Assembly: GCA_964643075.1 (NCBI GenBank)
Contig: CAZXQO010000016.1
Coordinates: forward strand, 1 to 64,000
Reading direction: 5' to 3'
Length of the DNA stretch: 64,000 nt
From: Desulfocucumis sp964643075
GTDB taxonomy: Bacteria > Bacillota > Desulfotomaculia > Desulfotomaculales > Desulfocucumaceae
Below the pieces are notes generated by a model. It did not search any database. It was not told the DNA's origin and was given only the letters and a program-made list of their open reading frames with translations. A program made the translations under genes and the position numbers. Positions 7,576-16,961 of the stretch are shown in pieces (positions within the stretch are counted from its first letter, which is position 1; each line of letters begins with the position of its first letter).

Positions 7576-9120
7576 GTGAATTTTGGCGCTCTATTGGTAA
7601 GGTTCCGTGAGAGGTGGCAGGAGCTTAGCAGGATTCAGAAGGGCATTGCCATTACGACATCCGTTGTTGTACTGCTGGCCTTGGCGTTTCTCGGACAGAA
7701 GCTCTTTAGCACCCCTTACGCTCCTCTATTTACAGGCCTTGATCCCAGCGAAGCAGGTAAAATAACCGTGGAGCTAAAGAAAGAAAAAACACCTTACCAA
7801 GTTACTGATCAGGGAAAGACGATTGAAGTCCCGCAAGATAAAGTATATGAAACAAGGATATCTCTTGCCAGTGCCGGTGCTCTGTATAACAGCGGCGTTG
7901 GTTTTGAATTATTTGATCAGAATAAGCTTGGAGTAACGGAATTTGAGCAGCAGGTCGGCTATCAGAGGGCTTTGCAGGAAGAACTCAGGCGTACTATCGT
8001 CCAGTTGGATGAGGTTGACCAGGCCAGGGTTCACCTTGTGTTGCCGAGAAAAAGCCTTTTTCTGGACGATCAGGTGGAACCCTCCGCTTCCATTGCGCTA
8101 AAACTTAAACCCGATGCTAAGTTGGCGCCGGAAAACGTAAAGGGTGTAGTGGACCTGGTCACAGGCAGCGTAGAGGGGCTTAAGCCTGAAAAAGTAAACA
8201 TTATTGATATGGATGGTAATTCGCTAACTGATGGCTTAAGACTTAACGACAAGTCACTGAACTCTGCCCTTCAGACCATGGATCGCTATGAAATAAGAAG
8301 GACCTTCGAAAAGGAGCTGGAAAACAGAATTCAGCAGATGCTCAGGCAAATACTGGGACCCGGCAAGGCTGTAGCCATGGTGACAGCGGATCTGGATTTC
8401 GACCAGAAGCAGATGACCAATACTACATATGACGATGGTAAAACCTTAAGCCAGCATAATCTTGAAGAAACCGGTTCCGGTTCCACTGCTGGCGGGGCTC
8501 CGGGTACGGATTCCAATCTGCCCGGCAGCAGTGTGGCAGCGCAAAGCTCTACAGGGAGCGGCTCCAATTACTCTAAAACGGAAAATACTACCAACTACCA
8601 GGTTCCTTCCAAACAGGAAACTGTTGTGGAGGCTCCCGGAAGCGTTAAAAGACTATCCGTATCGGTGGTAGTTAACGGCGATTTCCCACAGTCGCAGCTT
8701 CAACAGATTCACGATGTTGTTAGCACAGCCATTGGTTTTGACGCAGCCCGGGGTGATCAGATAAACGTATCCAGCATGGCTTTTGATAATTCCTTACAGA
8801 AGGAAGACGCTGAGGCTGCGGCGGCAGAGCAGGCCAAGGCCGAAGCCGCCAGAAAGAATATGTTAATTGCTGCTTTGGCTGCCGGTGCGCTATTGTTGCT
8901 TGGCTTGCTGATTACTTACATTATCATTATTCGGCGCCGCAGGGCGGCAAGGCTGGCTGAGGAACTGGCCAGGCAGGAGGAAGAGATTGAAGTCATTACC
9001 GAAGACGAACCTCTTGAAGTTGTGCAACGTGCGCGAAGCCGTGAGGACGATATAAAAGATTTAGCCCAGGAAAATCCGGATGAAGTTGCTGAAATAATAA
9101 AACTTTGGCTCAGGGAGTAG
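7576..9120 (+). CDS. fliF: Flagellar MS-ring protein FliF
   Basis: FliF is the integral-membrane ring on which the rotor, rod and export gate assemble. It is 514 residues. A first transmembrane segment lies near 24-44 (AITTSVVVLLALAFLG) and a second near 430-452 (MLIAALAAGALLLLGLLITY). The periplasmic YscJ/FliF modules contain PYAPLFTGLDPSEAGKI, EFEQQVGYQRALQEELRRTI and QVDQARVHLVLPRKSLF-like sequence. The acidic cytoplasmic tail ending ENPDEVAEIIKLWLRE is the FliG-binding part. A Gly/Ser/Thr-rich linker at about 290-335 is typical. It starts with GTG and precedes fliG by 6 bases. Confidence 0.97.
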   Translation: MNFGALLVRFRERWQELSRIQKGIAITTSVVVLLALAFLGQKLFSTPYAPLFTGLDPSEAGKITVELKKEKTPYQVTDQGKTIEVPQDKVYETRISLASAGALYNSGVGFELFDQNKLGVTEFEQQVGYQRALQEELRRTIVQLDEVDQARVHLVLPRKSLFLDDQVEPSASIALKLKPDAKLAPENVKGVVDLVTGSVEGLKPEKVNIIDMDGNSLTDGLRLNDKSLNSALQTMDRYEIRRTFEKELENRIQQMLRQILGPGKAVAMVTADLDFDQKQMTNTTYDDGKTLSQHNLEETGSGSTAGGAPGTDSNLPGSSVAAQSSTGSGSNYSKTENTTNYQVPSKQETVVEAPGSVKRLSVSVVVNGDFPQSQLQQIHDVVSTAIGFDAARGDQINVSSMAFDNSLQKEDAEAAAAEQAKAEAARKNMLIAALAAGALLLLGLLITYIIIIRRRRAARLAEELARQEEEIEVITEDEPLEVVQRARSREDDIKDLAQENPDEVAEIIKLWLRE

Positions 9121-9126
9121 TGTGAT

Positions 9127-10140
9127 ATGTTGGTACCATCCAATATTACAGGCATACAAAAGGCTGCCATATTGCTGATATCCTTGGGAGCCAGCGTATC
9201 AGCCAGCGTATTGCAAAAGGGTTTCCCCGATGAGGAAGTGGAGAAACTCACTCAGGAAATTTCTTTATTTGAAAATATCCCCAAGGATATTCAGAGATTT
9301 GTTTTGGACGAATTTTACCAGCTTACCCAGGCCAGGGAATACCTGGCCAGGGGAGGTTTTGACTATGCCAAGGACATCCTGGAAAAGGCTATGGGCGAAG
9401 AAAAGGCCAAAGAAATATTAGGTAAAGTTTCCAGTACAATTCAAAAAGTCCCCTTTAATAATCTCAGGCGCACGGAAGCCAAACATCTGTTTAATTTTAT
9501 TAAGGAGGAGCATCCGCAAACCATAGCCCTGATTCTTACCTACCTTCTGCCGGAGCAGGCGTCGTCTATACTTGCCTCGCTGGCGACGGAAATACAATCG
9601 GATGTGGCTAAAAGGGTGGCCATTATTGATCGTATAGCCCCGGAGGTTATTAAAGAAGTCGAGAGTGTTCTTGAAAAAAAGCTTTCATTGATTGTAACCC
9701 AGCAGGACCAGCAAACCGGAGGTATCAAGGCGCTGGTAAATATACTGAGCCGTGTGGACAGATCCACGGAGAAAACCATACTGGAAGAACTGGAGATGGA
9801 CGACCCGGAACTGACCGACGAAATCCGCAAGCTTATGTTCGTTTTCGAGGACGTCGTCAAGCTTCATGATACCGCCATCCAGAGAGTTCTCCGGGAGGTG
9901 GACCAGAAGGATTTGGCCAGGGCCATGCGGGGTTCTAATGAGGATGTACGCATCAGGATATACAAAAACATGTCCAAGCGGGCTGCAGATATGCTCCGGG
10001 AAGAAATACAATTTATGGGACCGGTGCGTCTGCGTGATGTGGAAGAGTCTCAGCAGCGCATCGTGCAGTTAATCAGGCGCCTGGATGAGGCGGGAGAAAT
10101 TATCATCGCACGGGGTGGCGAAGATGCTGTGCTACTCTAA
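9127..10140 (+). CDS. fliG: Flagellar rotor switch protein FliG
   Basis: FliG couples the stator to the rotor and, with FliM and FliN/FliY, sets the direction of rotation. It is 337 residues, usual for the family. The N-terminal FliF-binding domain begins with IQKAAILLISLGASVSASVL. The middle contains EHPQTIALILTYLLPEQAS, and the C-terminal torque domain contains LMFVFEDVVKLHDTAIQRVL and EEIQFMGPVRLRDVEESQQR, with the charged helix that contacts the stator. Its 3' end overlaps the start of fliH. Confidence 0.97.
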   Translation: MLVPSNITGIQKAAILLISLGASVSASVLQKGFPDEEVEKLTQEISLFENIPKDIQRFVLDEFYQLTQAREYLARGGFDYAKDILEKAMGEEKAKEILGKVSSTIQKVPFNNLRRTEAKHLFNFIKEEHPQTIALILTYLLPEQASSILASLATEIQSDVAKRVAIIDRIAPEVIKEVESVLEKKLSLIVTQQDQQTGGIKALVNILSRVDRSTEKTILEELEMDDPELTDEIRKLMFVFEDVVKLHDTAIQRVLREVDQKDLARAMRGSNEDVRIRIYKNMSKRAADMLREEIQFMGPVRLRDVEESQQRIVQLIRRLDEAGEIIIARGGEDAVLL

Positions 10141-10885
10141 AATTATCAGGGCTATTGAGGTTGAAAGCGGGAATTCCCGCCCTCTGGCACTCAGACATAA
10201 ATTTTCCGTGGAAGCGGATGAAACAACCGCTTCCACGGAAAAATCTATTGAGGATATGCTGGATTTGGCCAGGGACAAGCTGGTTGAGGCTGAAGTGGAG
10301 GCCAGGATTGTAGTTGACACTGCCACTGCCGAGGCTGCGGATATTATTCGCAACTCCATGGAAGACGCCCGCCGGGAGGCGGAGGATATTAAGAAAGAGG
10401 CCAGGGAGTCTGGTTTTAGCGAAGGAAGAAAGGAAGCGCTGGCCAGGGCCTCAGCGGAAGCTAACGCTATCAGGGAACAGGCTCGTCTGGTGTTGCGCCA
10501 GGCCGAAGAAATACGCAGGCAAACTCTTGATTCGGTGGAGGAAGAGATTGTCGAGTTGGCCAAGGAGATGGCGGCCAAAATTTTATTCAACGAAGTCCGG
10601 CAAAATCCGGAAACAATTATGTCGGTAGCCGGGGAAGCAATAGGACTCCTGAAAAACAGGGACGAGGTAATACTATATGTCAATCCGTTGGAAATTGAAC
10701 TTTTTGAACAAAAAATACAGGAGCTAAAACAGTTGCTTTCGCCGAAAGGTGTGTTACATATAATATCCGATGCCGGCGTGAGTCCCGGCGGGGTCGTGGC
10801 TGAAACGGAGCACGGGAGAATAGACGCCAACATGGGCACCAGATGGCAGGCTTTGATACAGGCGCTGCATGGTGAAGATTCATGA
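10124..10885 (+). CDS. fliH: Flagellar export ATPase regulator FliH
   Basis: FliH dimerises, binds FliI and docks the ATPase to the export gate and rotor. About 253 residues, dominated by long charged Ala/Glu/Arg helices (residues 40-150), followed by a V-ATPase subunit E-like C-terminal domain with EIVELAKEMAAKIL and VSPGGVVAETEHGRIDA. I place the start at ATG 10124, which overlaps the fliG end by 17 bases and has GGGGTGG upstream. An earlier in-frame start at 10085 would overlap fliG far more. Confidence 0.9.
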   Translation: MLCYSKIIRAIEVESGNSRPLALRHKFSVEADETTASTEKSIEDMLDLARDKLVEAEVEARIVVDTATAEAADIIRNSMEDARREAEDIKKEARESGFSEGRKEALARASAEANAIREQARLVLRQAEEIRRQTLDSVEEEIVELAKEMAAKILFNEVRQNPETIMSVAGEAIGLLKNRDEVILYVNPLEIELFEQKIQELKQLLSPKGVLHIISDAGVSPGGVVAETEHGRIDANMGTRWQALIQALHGEDS

Positions 10886-12210
10886 TCGGCGCGCCATATA
10901 TCAATATGGAATTATGGCGGGACAGGGTTAGGAAATCGAGGCTGCTCCGGCCTACCGGGCAGGTAACCAGGGTTATCGGGCTTACGGTGGAGGTGAAGGG
11001 TATAACTGCCAGGATAGGAGAGGTTTGTAATATACAGGTGCCCGGGGAGGAGGCTCACGTCAAGGCTGAAGTGGTAGGTTTTGATGACGATGTAACCCTG
11101 CTGATGCCCCTGGGTGGGTTGCGGGGGATTCATCCGGGCTGTTACGTGGTTCCCCAGGGTAAAGCATTCTGCATTAAAGCGGGGCCTCACCTCCTGGGGC
11201 GTATTCTGGACGGTCTGGGGCAACCCATTGACTTGGAGGAACCGGCCTGGGAAGCCGGGGAGGAGTTTAGTGTGGAAAACCACCCTCCCAACCCTCTGAG
11301 CAGAAAACGCATTACAGAAATACTGCCCACTGGAGTCAGGGCCATCGATTCTCTGCTGACCTGTGGCAGGGGCCAGCGCATCGGCATTTTTGCCGGCAGC
11401 GGTGTGGGGAAAAGTACATTAATGGGTATGATTGCGCGTTTTTGCACTGCTGATGTGAATGTTATCGCCTTAATTGGTGAACGCGGGCGCGAGGTAAGGG
11501 ATTTTGTGGAACGGGATCTGGGTCCGGAAGGTGTAGCCCGCTCTGTGGTAGTGGCGGCAACGTCGGATCAACCTGCTCTGGTTAGATTGAAGGGAGCCTT
11601 TGTGGCCAGCGCCATAGCAGAATATTTTCGGGATGCTGGTAAAAACGTCATGTTCATGATGGATTCGGTGACCAGGTTTGCCATGGCCCAGCGGGAAGTA
11701 GGCCTGGCCATAGGTGAACCGCCGGCCACCAAGGGGTATACACCCTCTGTATTTGCCCTTCTGCCTAAGCTCATGGAGCGTACGGGGATGGGAGTTTACG
11801 GATCAATAACCGCTTTTTATACCGTGCTGGTGGACGCAGACGACATGAATGAGCCGATATCCGACGCGGTAAGGGGAATACTGGACGGGCATATTGTACT
11901 CAGTCGACAGATTGCTGCACGGAATCATTATCCCGCTATTGACATATTGTCCAGCGTCAGCCGCTTGATGCCTGAAATAACCTCCCCGGAACAAAGGGCA
12001 TGGGCCGCCCGGGTGAGGGAGTTGCTGGCTATCTATAAACAATCCGAGGATTTAATCAATATCGGCGCCTATGTAAAGGGCTCCAACGCCAGAATTGATG
12101 ATGCCATCAATAGTTACGATGATTTAAACGCTTTCCTCAGGCAGGATATGCATGAGTCTTCGGAGTTTGCAGATATGTTGAATGAATTAGAAAGACTTGG
12201 CAGTTGTTAA
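10882..12210 (+). CDS. fliI: Flagellum-specific ATPase FliI
   Basis: FliI is the hexameric ATPase that unloads chaperones and helps export. It is 442 residues and F1-beta-like. The Walker A is GIFAGSGVGKSTLMG (near residue 170), the catalytic Glu is in LIGERGREV, Walker B is VMFMMDSVTRFAMAQRE, and the family motif GEPPATKGYTPSVFALLPKL is present. It overlaps fliH by the ATGA junction at 10882-10885, indicating translational coupling. Confidence 0.97.
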   Translation: MIGAPYINMELWRDRVRKSRLLRPTGQVTRVIGLTVEVKGITARIGEVCNIQVPGEEAHVKAEVVGFDDDVTLLMPLGGLRGIHPGCYVVPQGKAFCIKAGPHLLGRILDGLGQPIDLEEPAWEAGEEFSVENHPPNPLSRKRITEILPTGVRAIDSLLTCGRGQRIGIFAGSGVGKSTLMGMIARFCTADVNVIALIGERGREVRDFVERDLGPEGVARSVVVAATSDQPALVRLKGAFVASAIAEYFRDAGKNVMFMMDSVTRFAMAQREVGLAIGEPPATKGYTPSVFALLPKLMERTGMGVYGSITAFYTVLVDADDMNEPISDAVRGILDGHIVLSRQIAARNHYPAIDILSSVSRLMPEITSPEQRAWAARVRELLAIYKQSEDLINIGAYVKGSNARIDDAINSYDDLNAFLRQDMHESSEFADMLNELERLGSC

Positions 12211-12242
12211 TATACTTTCCTATATAGCTGGAGGGTATTCCA

Positions 12243-12677
12243 TTGAAAAGGTTTTCGTTCAGACTTGAGCCGGTATTAAAACAAAGGGAAATGAAGGAAG
12301 AAAATGCGATTTTAGCTTTCTCTTCCGCCCAACAGGAATATTTGCATAGTATGCAATTGCTAAATGATATTGCTGCGACTTTGGAGAGAACTACCGGCGA
12401 AAGCCTGGACAATCCAGATGCCTGTGAGATTATCAATAAAGCCTTATACATTGATTATCTGAACAAACGCCTGCTCCAGTGCGAGACTGCCGTTACCAAG
12501 GCAGGTCGCGTGCTGGAGGAAAAACGTGCCATGATGATTGATGCCCGTAAAGACAGAATGGTTATCGACAGGTTAAAGCAAAACCAGTTTACAGCTTATA
12601 TCGATAACCTTAATAACATGGAGCAAAAGGCACTGGACGAAATGGGGACTGTGCAATACTCCAGAAAAAGAGGTTAG
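12243..12677 (+). CDS. fliJ: Flagellar export protein FliJ
   Basis: 144 residues, an antiparallel coiled coil, beginning FSFRLEPVLKQREMKEENA-like sequence (here KRFSFRLEPVLKQREMKEEN), the FliJ hallmark. FliJ is the stalk of the export ATPase and links it to FlhA. TTG start at 12243 behind GGAGGGT. It lies between fliI and the hook-length gene as in other Firmicutes. Confidence 0.9.
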   Translation: MKRFSFRLEPVLKQREMKEENAILAFSSAQQEYLHSMQLLNDIAATLERTTGESLDNPDACEIINKALYIDYLNKRLLQCETAVTKAGRVLEEKRAMMIDARKDRMVIDRLKQNQFTAYIDNLNNMEQKALDEMGTVQYSRKRG

Positions 12678-12712
12678 TCGATTAAATAAGCTTCTCAAAG
12701 AAAGGGGGTGAA

Positions 12713-14161
12713 ATGGTGAGGATCGAAGTAAACAGCGCTGTTCCGACTGAAATGGCAAAATGCGGTGATATGCAGGCGGGTAAAGATAATAGCAGCGATT
12801 TTATGGGTATGCTTTTTACTGCAATGTTGTCGGGGCAGCAGATTCCGGAGATGTCCGTACCTCTAGCGAATATGACTTTATCATCAGGAGAAAGCAATGT
12901 TGCCGGGGGGACAATGAACAACAATATGGCAAGTTTGCTGGCCTGTATGATGCCAACGCAGATGATGCCTGGCGATATGTTGCAAAACAATTCTGAAGCG
13001 CTTGCTGCTCCAGCAGGCATCGGACCCGGATTACTAATGCAGAACAGTAATACAGGTAATCTTTTGTTGGAAAATTTACTGGCTGGGGGTAATTTGATCC
13101 CGCAAACTGCCGCAGTTCAATCAGTGGTAGCGGACACTATGCAGTTAGTCAATCTTATGAATAAGACGCAGATCGGTATACGCAATGGCATGGTTCCTGA
13201 AAGCAATTCTGCCAGTATGCAAGCGATGACCGGCGTAAGCAATGGGACAGCACCTGCCGCAGGTTCTATACCTCAGCCGGCAGGAGTTGCAGTTAATGGT
13301 GTTGTGAGTCCTGCGGCTGAACTGATAGCCGTAGCTAATCAAGTTTTACCGGCAGCGGCCGCTACCGATGAACAGCCCAAAGTGGTTCCACAAATGCAGT
13401 TAAAGCAGGCTGGCGTATATACCCAGGAAGTAAGTACGGATTCTTGCAATGGTATGAAACCACCTTTTGTTATTGGTGTTTTGGCTAATGATGGTGGTCA
13501 GAAAAAGCAGCAGGGTGGCTTAAATCAGCACACGAGCCAGGGAGTTACGCCTAGTGTTAATGTAAATCCCATGCATGAGATTGCTAATTCAGGCTCTGCA
13601 GGAGGTAATCGGACTCAGGATGTTGTTAACGGATCTATGAGTAAATCCTGGGGCGAGACTATGCCAGGCGATCAATTGGTGGCTACGCAGCAAGGACATC
13701 AGGTTATTGATCTGGGAAGCATACAGGTAAAACAGGCTCCCCAGGCGATACTTGGCAGTGTTATCCAGATGGCTAACTACCGGGATAACGATGCTGGTCC
13801 GGTTTCCACTAGTATTAAACTAAAGCTGGAACCAAAGAATCTAGGTGAAATGACTGTAAAGCTGTCTTTTTCGAAGGGAGAGCTTACCGCGCATTTCTAC
13901 ACTTCCAGCACAATGGCCAAGGATGCTGTGGAGGGTACGCTGCCTCAATTAAAACAGCTTTTGACTCAGCATAACATTCAGCTAAATGATGCCGCCGCCT
14001 TTGTGGGCCAGGATAATTCCCAGCAGTCCGGTCAGGGCAGATACCAACAGAATAATGCCAATTACCGGTTTTTTGCTGACAACGATGAAGGTGCAGCATT
14101 TTCTGAATTAATGCCGCAGATTAACAAGGACGATGGCGGAGGGCTTAATTGGCTGGTATAG
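12713..14161 (+). CDS. fliK: Flagellar hook-length control protein (FliK-like)
   Basis: 482 residues. The first 340 are low-complexity, rich in Met, Asn, Gln, Gly, Ala and Pro, as expected for the secreted ruler part of FliK. The C-terminal Flg_hook domain is recognisable: TSIKLKLEPKNLGEMTVKLS, FSKGELTAHFYTSS and LPQLKQLLTQHNIQLNDA. FliK measures hook length and switches the export gate to filament substrates. ATG 12713 follows AAAGGGGGTG. It sits next to flgD and flgE, where FliK belongs. Confidence 0.88.
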   Translation: MVRIEVNSAVPTEMAKCGDMQAGKDNSSDFMGMLFTAMLSGQQIPEMSVPLANMTLSSGESNVAGGTMNNNMASLLACMMPTQMMPGDMLQNNSEALAAPAGIGPGLLMQNSNTGNLLLENLLAGGNLIPQTAAVQSVVADTMQLVNLMNKTQIGIRNGMVPESNSASMQAMTGVSNGTAPAAGSIPQPAGVAVNGVVSPAAELIAVANQVLPAAAATDEQPKVVPQMQLKQAGVYTQEVSTDSCNGMKPPFVIGVLANDGGQKKQQGGLNQHTSQGVTPSVNVNPMHEIANSGSAGGNRTQDVVNGSMSKSWGETMPGDQLVATQQGHQVIDLGSIQVKQAPQAILGSVIQMANYRDNDAGPVSTSIKLKLEPKNLGEMTVKLSFSKGELTAHFYTSSTMAKDAVEGTLPQLKQLLTQHNIQLNDAAAFVGQDNSQQSGQGRYQQNNANYRFFADNDEGAAFSELMPQINKDDGGGLNWLV

Positions 14162-14182
14162 ACTTAAAGGAGGTTTTAAAAA

Positions 14183-14581
14183 ATGGCGTCAGTTAGCGGG
14201 GTAAGCTCAAATGACTATTCCTTACCCGATAATACAACCAGGACTCCTAAAAAAGAGCTGGATAAAAATGATTTTCTGCAACTGATGATTGCGCAGCTAA
14301 AGAATCAGGATCCTATGGAACCCCAGAGCAACACGGAATTTGTAGCCCAGATGGCGCAGTTTACCTCTGTGGAAAGCCTTGCCGAACTTACCAATACTAT
14401 GAATTTTTCCCAGGCCACCATGATGATCGGCAAGCAGGTGACTATAAATGATAACGACCAGGTAATAACCGGGGTTGTAGAGAAGGCGGCGTTAGTTGAT
14501 TCAAAGTCGAAAATATATGTCAACGGTCAGACCTACGACCTGAGTCAGGTTACTGAGGTGGAAAACCCCACGGGTTCCTAG
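14183..14581 (+). CDS. flgD: Flagellar hook-capping protein FlgD
   Basis: 132 residues. FlgD caps the growing hook. It carries the conserved LDKNDFLQLMIAQLKNQDP at residue 27 and FVAQMAQFTSVESLAELTN, then a short C-terminal part. The long Ig/FnIII-like C-terminal domain of enteric FlgD is missing; short FlgD proteins of this kind are normal in Firmicutes. A good AAGGAGG precedes the start. Confidence 0.93.
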   Translation: MASVSGVSSNDYSLPDNTTRTPKKELDKNDFLQLMIAQLKNQDPMEPQSNTEFVAQMAQFTSVESLAELTNTMNFSQATMMIGKQVTINDNDQVITGVVEKAALVDSKSKIYVNGQTYDLSQVTEVENPTGS

Positions 14582-14608
14582 TTAGTTGTATATTGGGGGG
14601 AGCGAGTC

Positions 14609-15019
14609 ATGAAGGTTCAGAACAGTAATCCCGCCAGTGTTCACATTATTATGCCCCAGCCCCTGGAAGGGATAAAGAATAATCAGGCCAGCACTAATGT
14701 AAAAACGGCGGATAAAGTTAAACCCTTTGGTGAACTGCTGCAGGATAGCATCAACGGGGTATCGGGACTGAAGCTTTCAGCCCATGCAGAGCGCAGGCTT
14801 AAGGAAAGAAATATTATTCTTAATAGTGAGGACATGGCTAAAATTGGAGACGCAGTAACAAAGGCCGCAGCCAAAGGCTCCCGGGAATCACTGGTGATGT
14901 ACGGAAATATAGCCCTGGTGGCCAGTGTAAAAAACAGAACACTGATTACGGCCATGGACGGGGACTCCCTGCAGGAGCATGTATTTACCAACATAGACAG
15001 CGCGGTTATTGTTAAGTAG
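14609..15019 (+). CDS. Conserved flagellar operon protein (TIGR02530 type)
   Basis: 136 residues. It shows the family core LKLSAHAERRLKERNIILN, then KIGDAVTKAAAKGSRESLVM, and NRTLITAMDGDSLQEHVFTN. This small protein occurs between flgD and flgE in many Clostridia and Bacilli; its biochemical role is not established. No membrane segment or signal is seen. Its constant position suggests hook assembly. Confidence 0.85.
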   Translation: MKVQNSNPASVHIIMPQPLEGIKNNQASTNVKTADKVKPFGELLQDSINGVSGLKLSAHAERRLKERNIILNSEDMAKIGDAVTKAAAKGSRESLVMYGNIALVASVKNRTLITAMDGDSLQEHVFTNIDSAVIVK

Positions 15020-15097
15020 CGCAGCCGGCCCACCTGGTGGAGGTTGCCAGGCCACCGACCGACAGAGGCGGCCAAAAGTTAAATACCAAAAGACTAA

Positions 15098-15174
15098 TTG
15101 GGGACATTTCCTCCCGAATTTGTTAATAAAGTAAGGAATTTATCCAACCCAAGAAGGTGTGTCTCCATACCTTA
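15098..15174 (+). repeat. Short MITE-like repeat, family 3, copy 1
   Basis: TTGGGGACATTTCCTCCCGA at the left and AAGAAGGTGTGTCTCC at the right form imperfect inverted ends. A related element with the same ends, spacing and AT-rich middle lies at 28092-28167. It lies between the TIGR02530-type gene and flgE, inside the operon. Confidence 0.6.
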
Positions 15175-15191
15175 GAAGAGGAGGGCAAAAA

Positions 15192-16001
15192 ATGATCAGA
15201 TCACTGTTTGCCGGTGTATCCGCCGTCAGGAACGAACAGGTGCGCATGGATACTATAGGCAACAACATTGCCAATGTTAATACTACAGGATTTAAGGCCG
15301 GCAAGACTAACTTTATGGACACACTAAGCCAAAACATAAGAGGTTACGGAGAAGGCAGGAATCCCATGCAGGTGGGTACAGGGGTAAATGTGGCCTCTGT
15401 AGGCACCAATATGACTCAGGGGGCGCTGCAAATGACAGGCCGCTCACTGGACCTGGCTATTAATGGGACGGGCTTCTTTATGGTCAATCAAACAGGAGAT
15501 AAAACCACCAGTCCTATTTGTTATACCCGGGATGGCAATTTCTACCTGGATGATAAAAACTATCTGCGTACTTCACAGGGTTATTATGTTCTTGATTCAG
15601 CCGGAGCTAAAATCCTTGCATCTTCACTTACAACTGACCCGATAGATACAATTAACATCGGCCAGGACGGCACGATAACATATACATCTGTGGCTACAAC
15701 CACACCCACTGATTTGGGTCAGAAAATTGCTTTGTCAACTTTTATGAACCCCGAAGGTTTAGCCAAAGTGTCAACCAACCTTTATAAAGAAACCACTGCT
15801 TCCGGCGCGCCCACTCCTGGAGATGCTGACTCACCGGGCTTCGGTACCATCGAATCCGGCTACCTGGAAATGGCCAATGCCGATCTTAGCGAGGAATTCA
15901 CCAACATGATTACCACGCAAAGGGGGTATCAGGCGGGCGCGAGAATTATTACCGTATCGGATACGCTGCTGGAAGAACTGATCAACCTGAAACGTTCTTA
16001 A
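15192..16001 (+). CDS. flgE: Flagellar hook protein FlgE
   Basis: About 269 residues from ATG 15192 with GGAGGGC upstream. The N-terminus MIRSLFAGVSAVRNEQVRMD and NNIANVNTTGFKAGKTNFMD, a central LDLAINGTGFFMV, and the C-terminal ADLSEEFTNMITTQRGYQAG mark the hook/rod family. The position after flgD identifies it as the hook subunit rather than FlgG. The length is short compared with enteric FlgE but matches Firmicute FlgE of about 260 residues. The small FlbD/SwrD gene that often follows flgE is not present here. Confidence 0.88.
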   Translation: MIRSLFAGVSAVRNEQVRMDTIGNNIANVNTTGFKAGKTNFMDTLSQNIRGYGEGRNPMQVGTGVNVASVGTNMTQGALQMTGRSLDLAINGTGFFMVNQTGDKTTSPICYTRDGNFYLDDKNYLRTSQGYYVLDSAGAKILASSLTTDPIDTINIGQDGTITYTSVATTTPTDLGQKIALSTFMNPEGLAKVSTNLYKETTASGAPTPGDADSPGFGTIESGYLEMANADLSEEFTNMITTQRGYQAGARIITVSDTLLEELINLKRS

Positions 16002-16059
16002 ATATTTAAAAATTCGCCGCCCGGCCTGCGGGCTGGGTGGTAGTACAGGGTGAAGAAGA

Positions 16060-16560
16060 ATGGCTGTTACAAAAAGCAAAGCAAATGAAGGGGAAGCCGC
16101 TACCCAAACCAGTAAAAAAAATAAGGGCGGCATATTGAAAATAGTGGCTATAGCCTTGGGCTCAGTTATTATGGGGGTTGTTGTGGTGGGCGCTCTGGCC
16201 TATTTTATCGGTATTCCTGGCTTAGCACCCAAGGCAAAGGCGGCTCAACCAGTGGAAATGGACGAATTTGACCCGGGGGAAATGGTTATAAACCTTGCTG
16301 ACTCTGATGGCTCCCGTTTTCTCAGGGTAAAAATGGTGCTGGAGTACCCCCAAAATGAAAAATTAAAACAGGAAATAGAAAGCCAGCGGCCCCTGATAAT
16401 GCAAGATATTCTGCATGTGCTGCGCAACAAAACGGTGGACGATGTCCGTCCGGTGGCAAAGGAAGACAAGGTTAAAGCAGAAATAATTGAAACAATCAAC
16501 AAAGAGTTAAAAGCAGGGGAGATACAGCGGATCTATTTTACCGATTTTCTCATCCAATAG
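16060..16560 (+). CDS. fliL: Flagellar basal body-associated protein FliL
   Basis: 166 residues. A short Lys-rich cytoplasmic head is followed by a transmembrane segment near 27-50 (IVAIALGSVIMGVVVVGALA) and a periplasmic domain with VINLADSDGSRFLRVKMVLE and IMQDILHVLRNKTVDDVRP. FliL surrounds or stabilises the stator ring. The ending IQRIYFTDFLIQ is typical. Confidence 0.93.
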   Translation: MAVTKSKANEGEAATQTSKKNKGGILKIVAIALGSVIMGVVVVGALAYFIGIPGLAPKAKAAQPVEMDEFDPGEMVINLADSDGSRFLRVKMVLEYPQNEKLKQEIESQRPLIMQDILHVLRNKTVDDVRPVAKEDKVKAEIIETINKELKAGEIQRIYFTDFLIQ

Positions 16561-16577
16561 ACACGGGGGAATTCAGT

Positions 16578-16961
16578 ATGATGAAGGAAGAGGAATTAAA
16601 GGATTTTCTAAGCCGGATACAGGAAGAAGGAGAAACCTCCGTCAACAAGGTGGACTTTCCCTCTTTAGATCGTGGTAATTATGCCGACAAGATGAGGGTA
16701 AGCGTGCATTACCTGGAAAATATCCAGGTGCGTATAACTGCCGAACTGGGTGTTGCCACTATGAAGATAAGGGATATTATCAAAATAGGTGTGGATTCCG
16801 TCATCGAACTGGACCAGCCGGTGGGTGAAACCGCCGAAATATACGTCAACAACCAGCCTTTTGGCCGGGGTGAAATAGTTGTTATAGGCAGCAACTTTGG
16901 TATTCGCATGGAAAACATCTACAAATTTGAGGAAAGACTCGGGATGGTGAGTGAGCCGTGA
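16578..16961 (+). CDS. fliN: Short FliN-type switch protein (SpoA domain)
   Basis: 127 residues: a short acidic N-terminal helix and one SpoA/FliN domain at about 40-120, with VRITAELGVATMKIRDII, VIELDQPVGETAEIYVNNQ and GRGEIVVIGSNFGIRM. FliN forms the lower C ring with FliM and binds FliH. A second FliN domain is present in FliY at 30264-31511, so the cluster encodes two. This copy lies between fliL and fliO. No CheY-binding EIDALL motif is seen in it. Confidence 0.88.
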   Translation: MMKEEELKDFLSRIQEEGETSVNKVDFPSLDRGNYADKMRVSVHYLENIQVRITAELGVATMKIRDIIKIGVDSVIELDQPVGETAEIYVNNQPFGRGEIVVIGSNFGIRMENIYKFEERLGMVSEP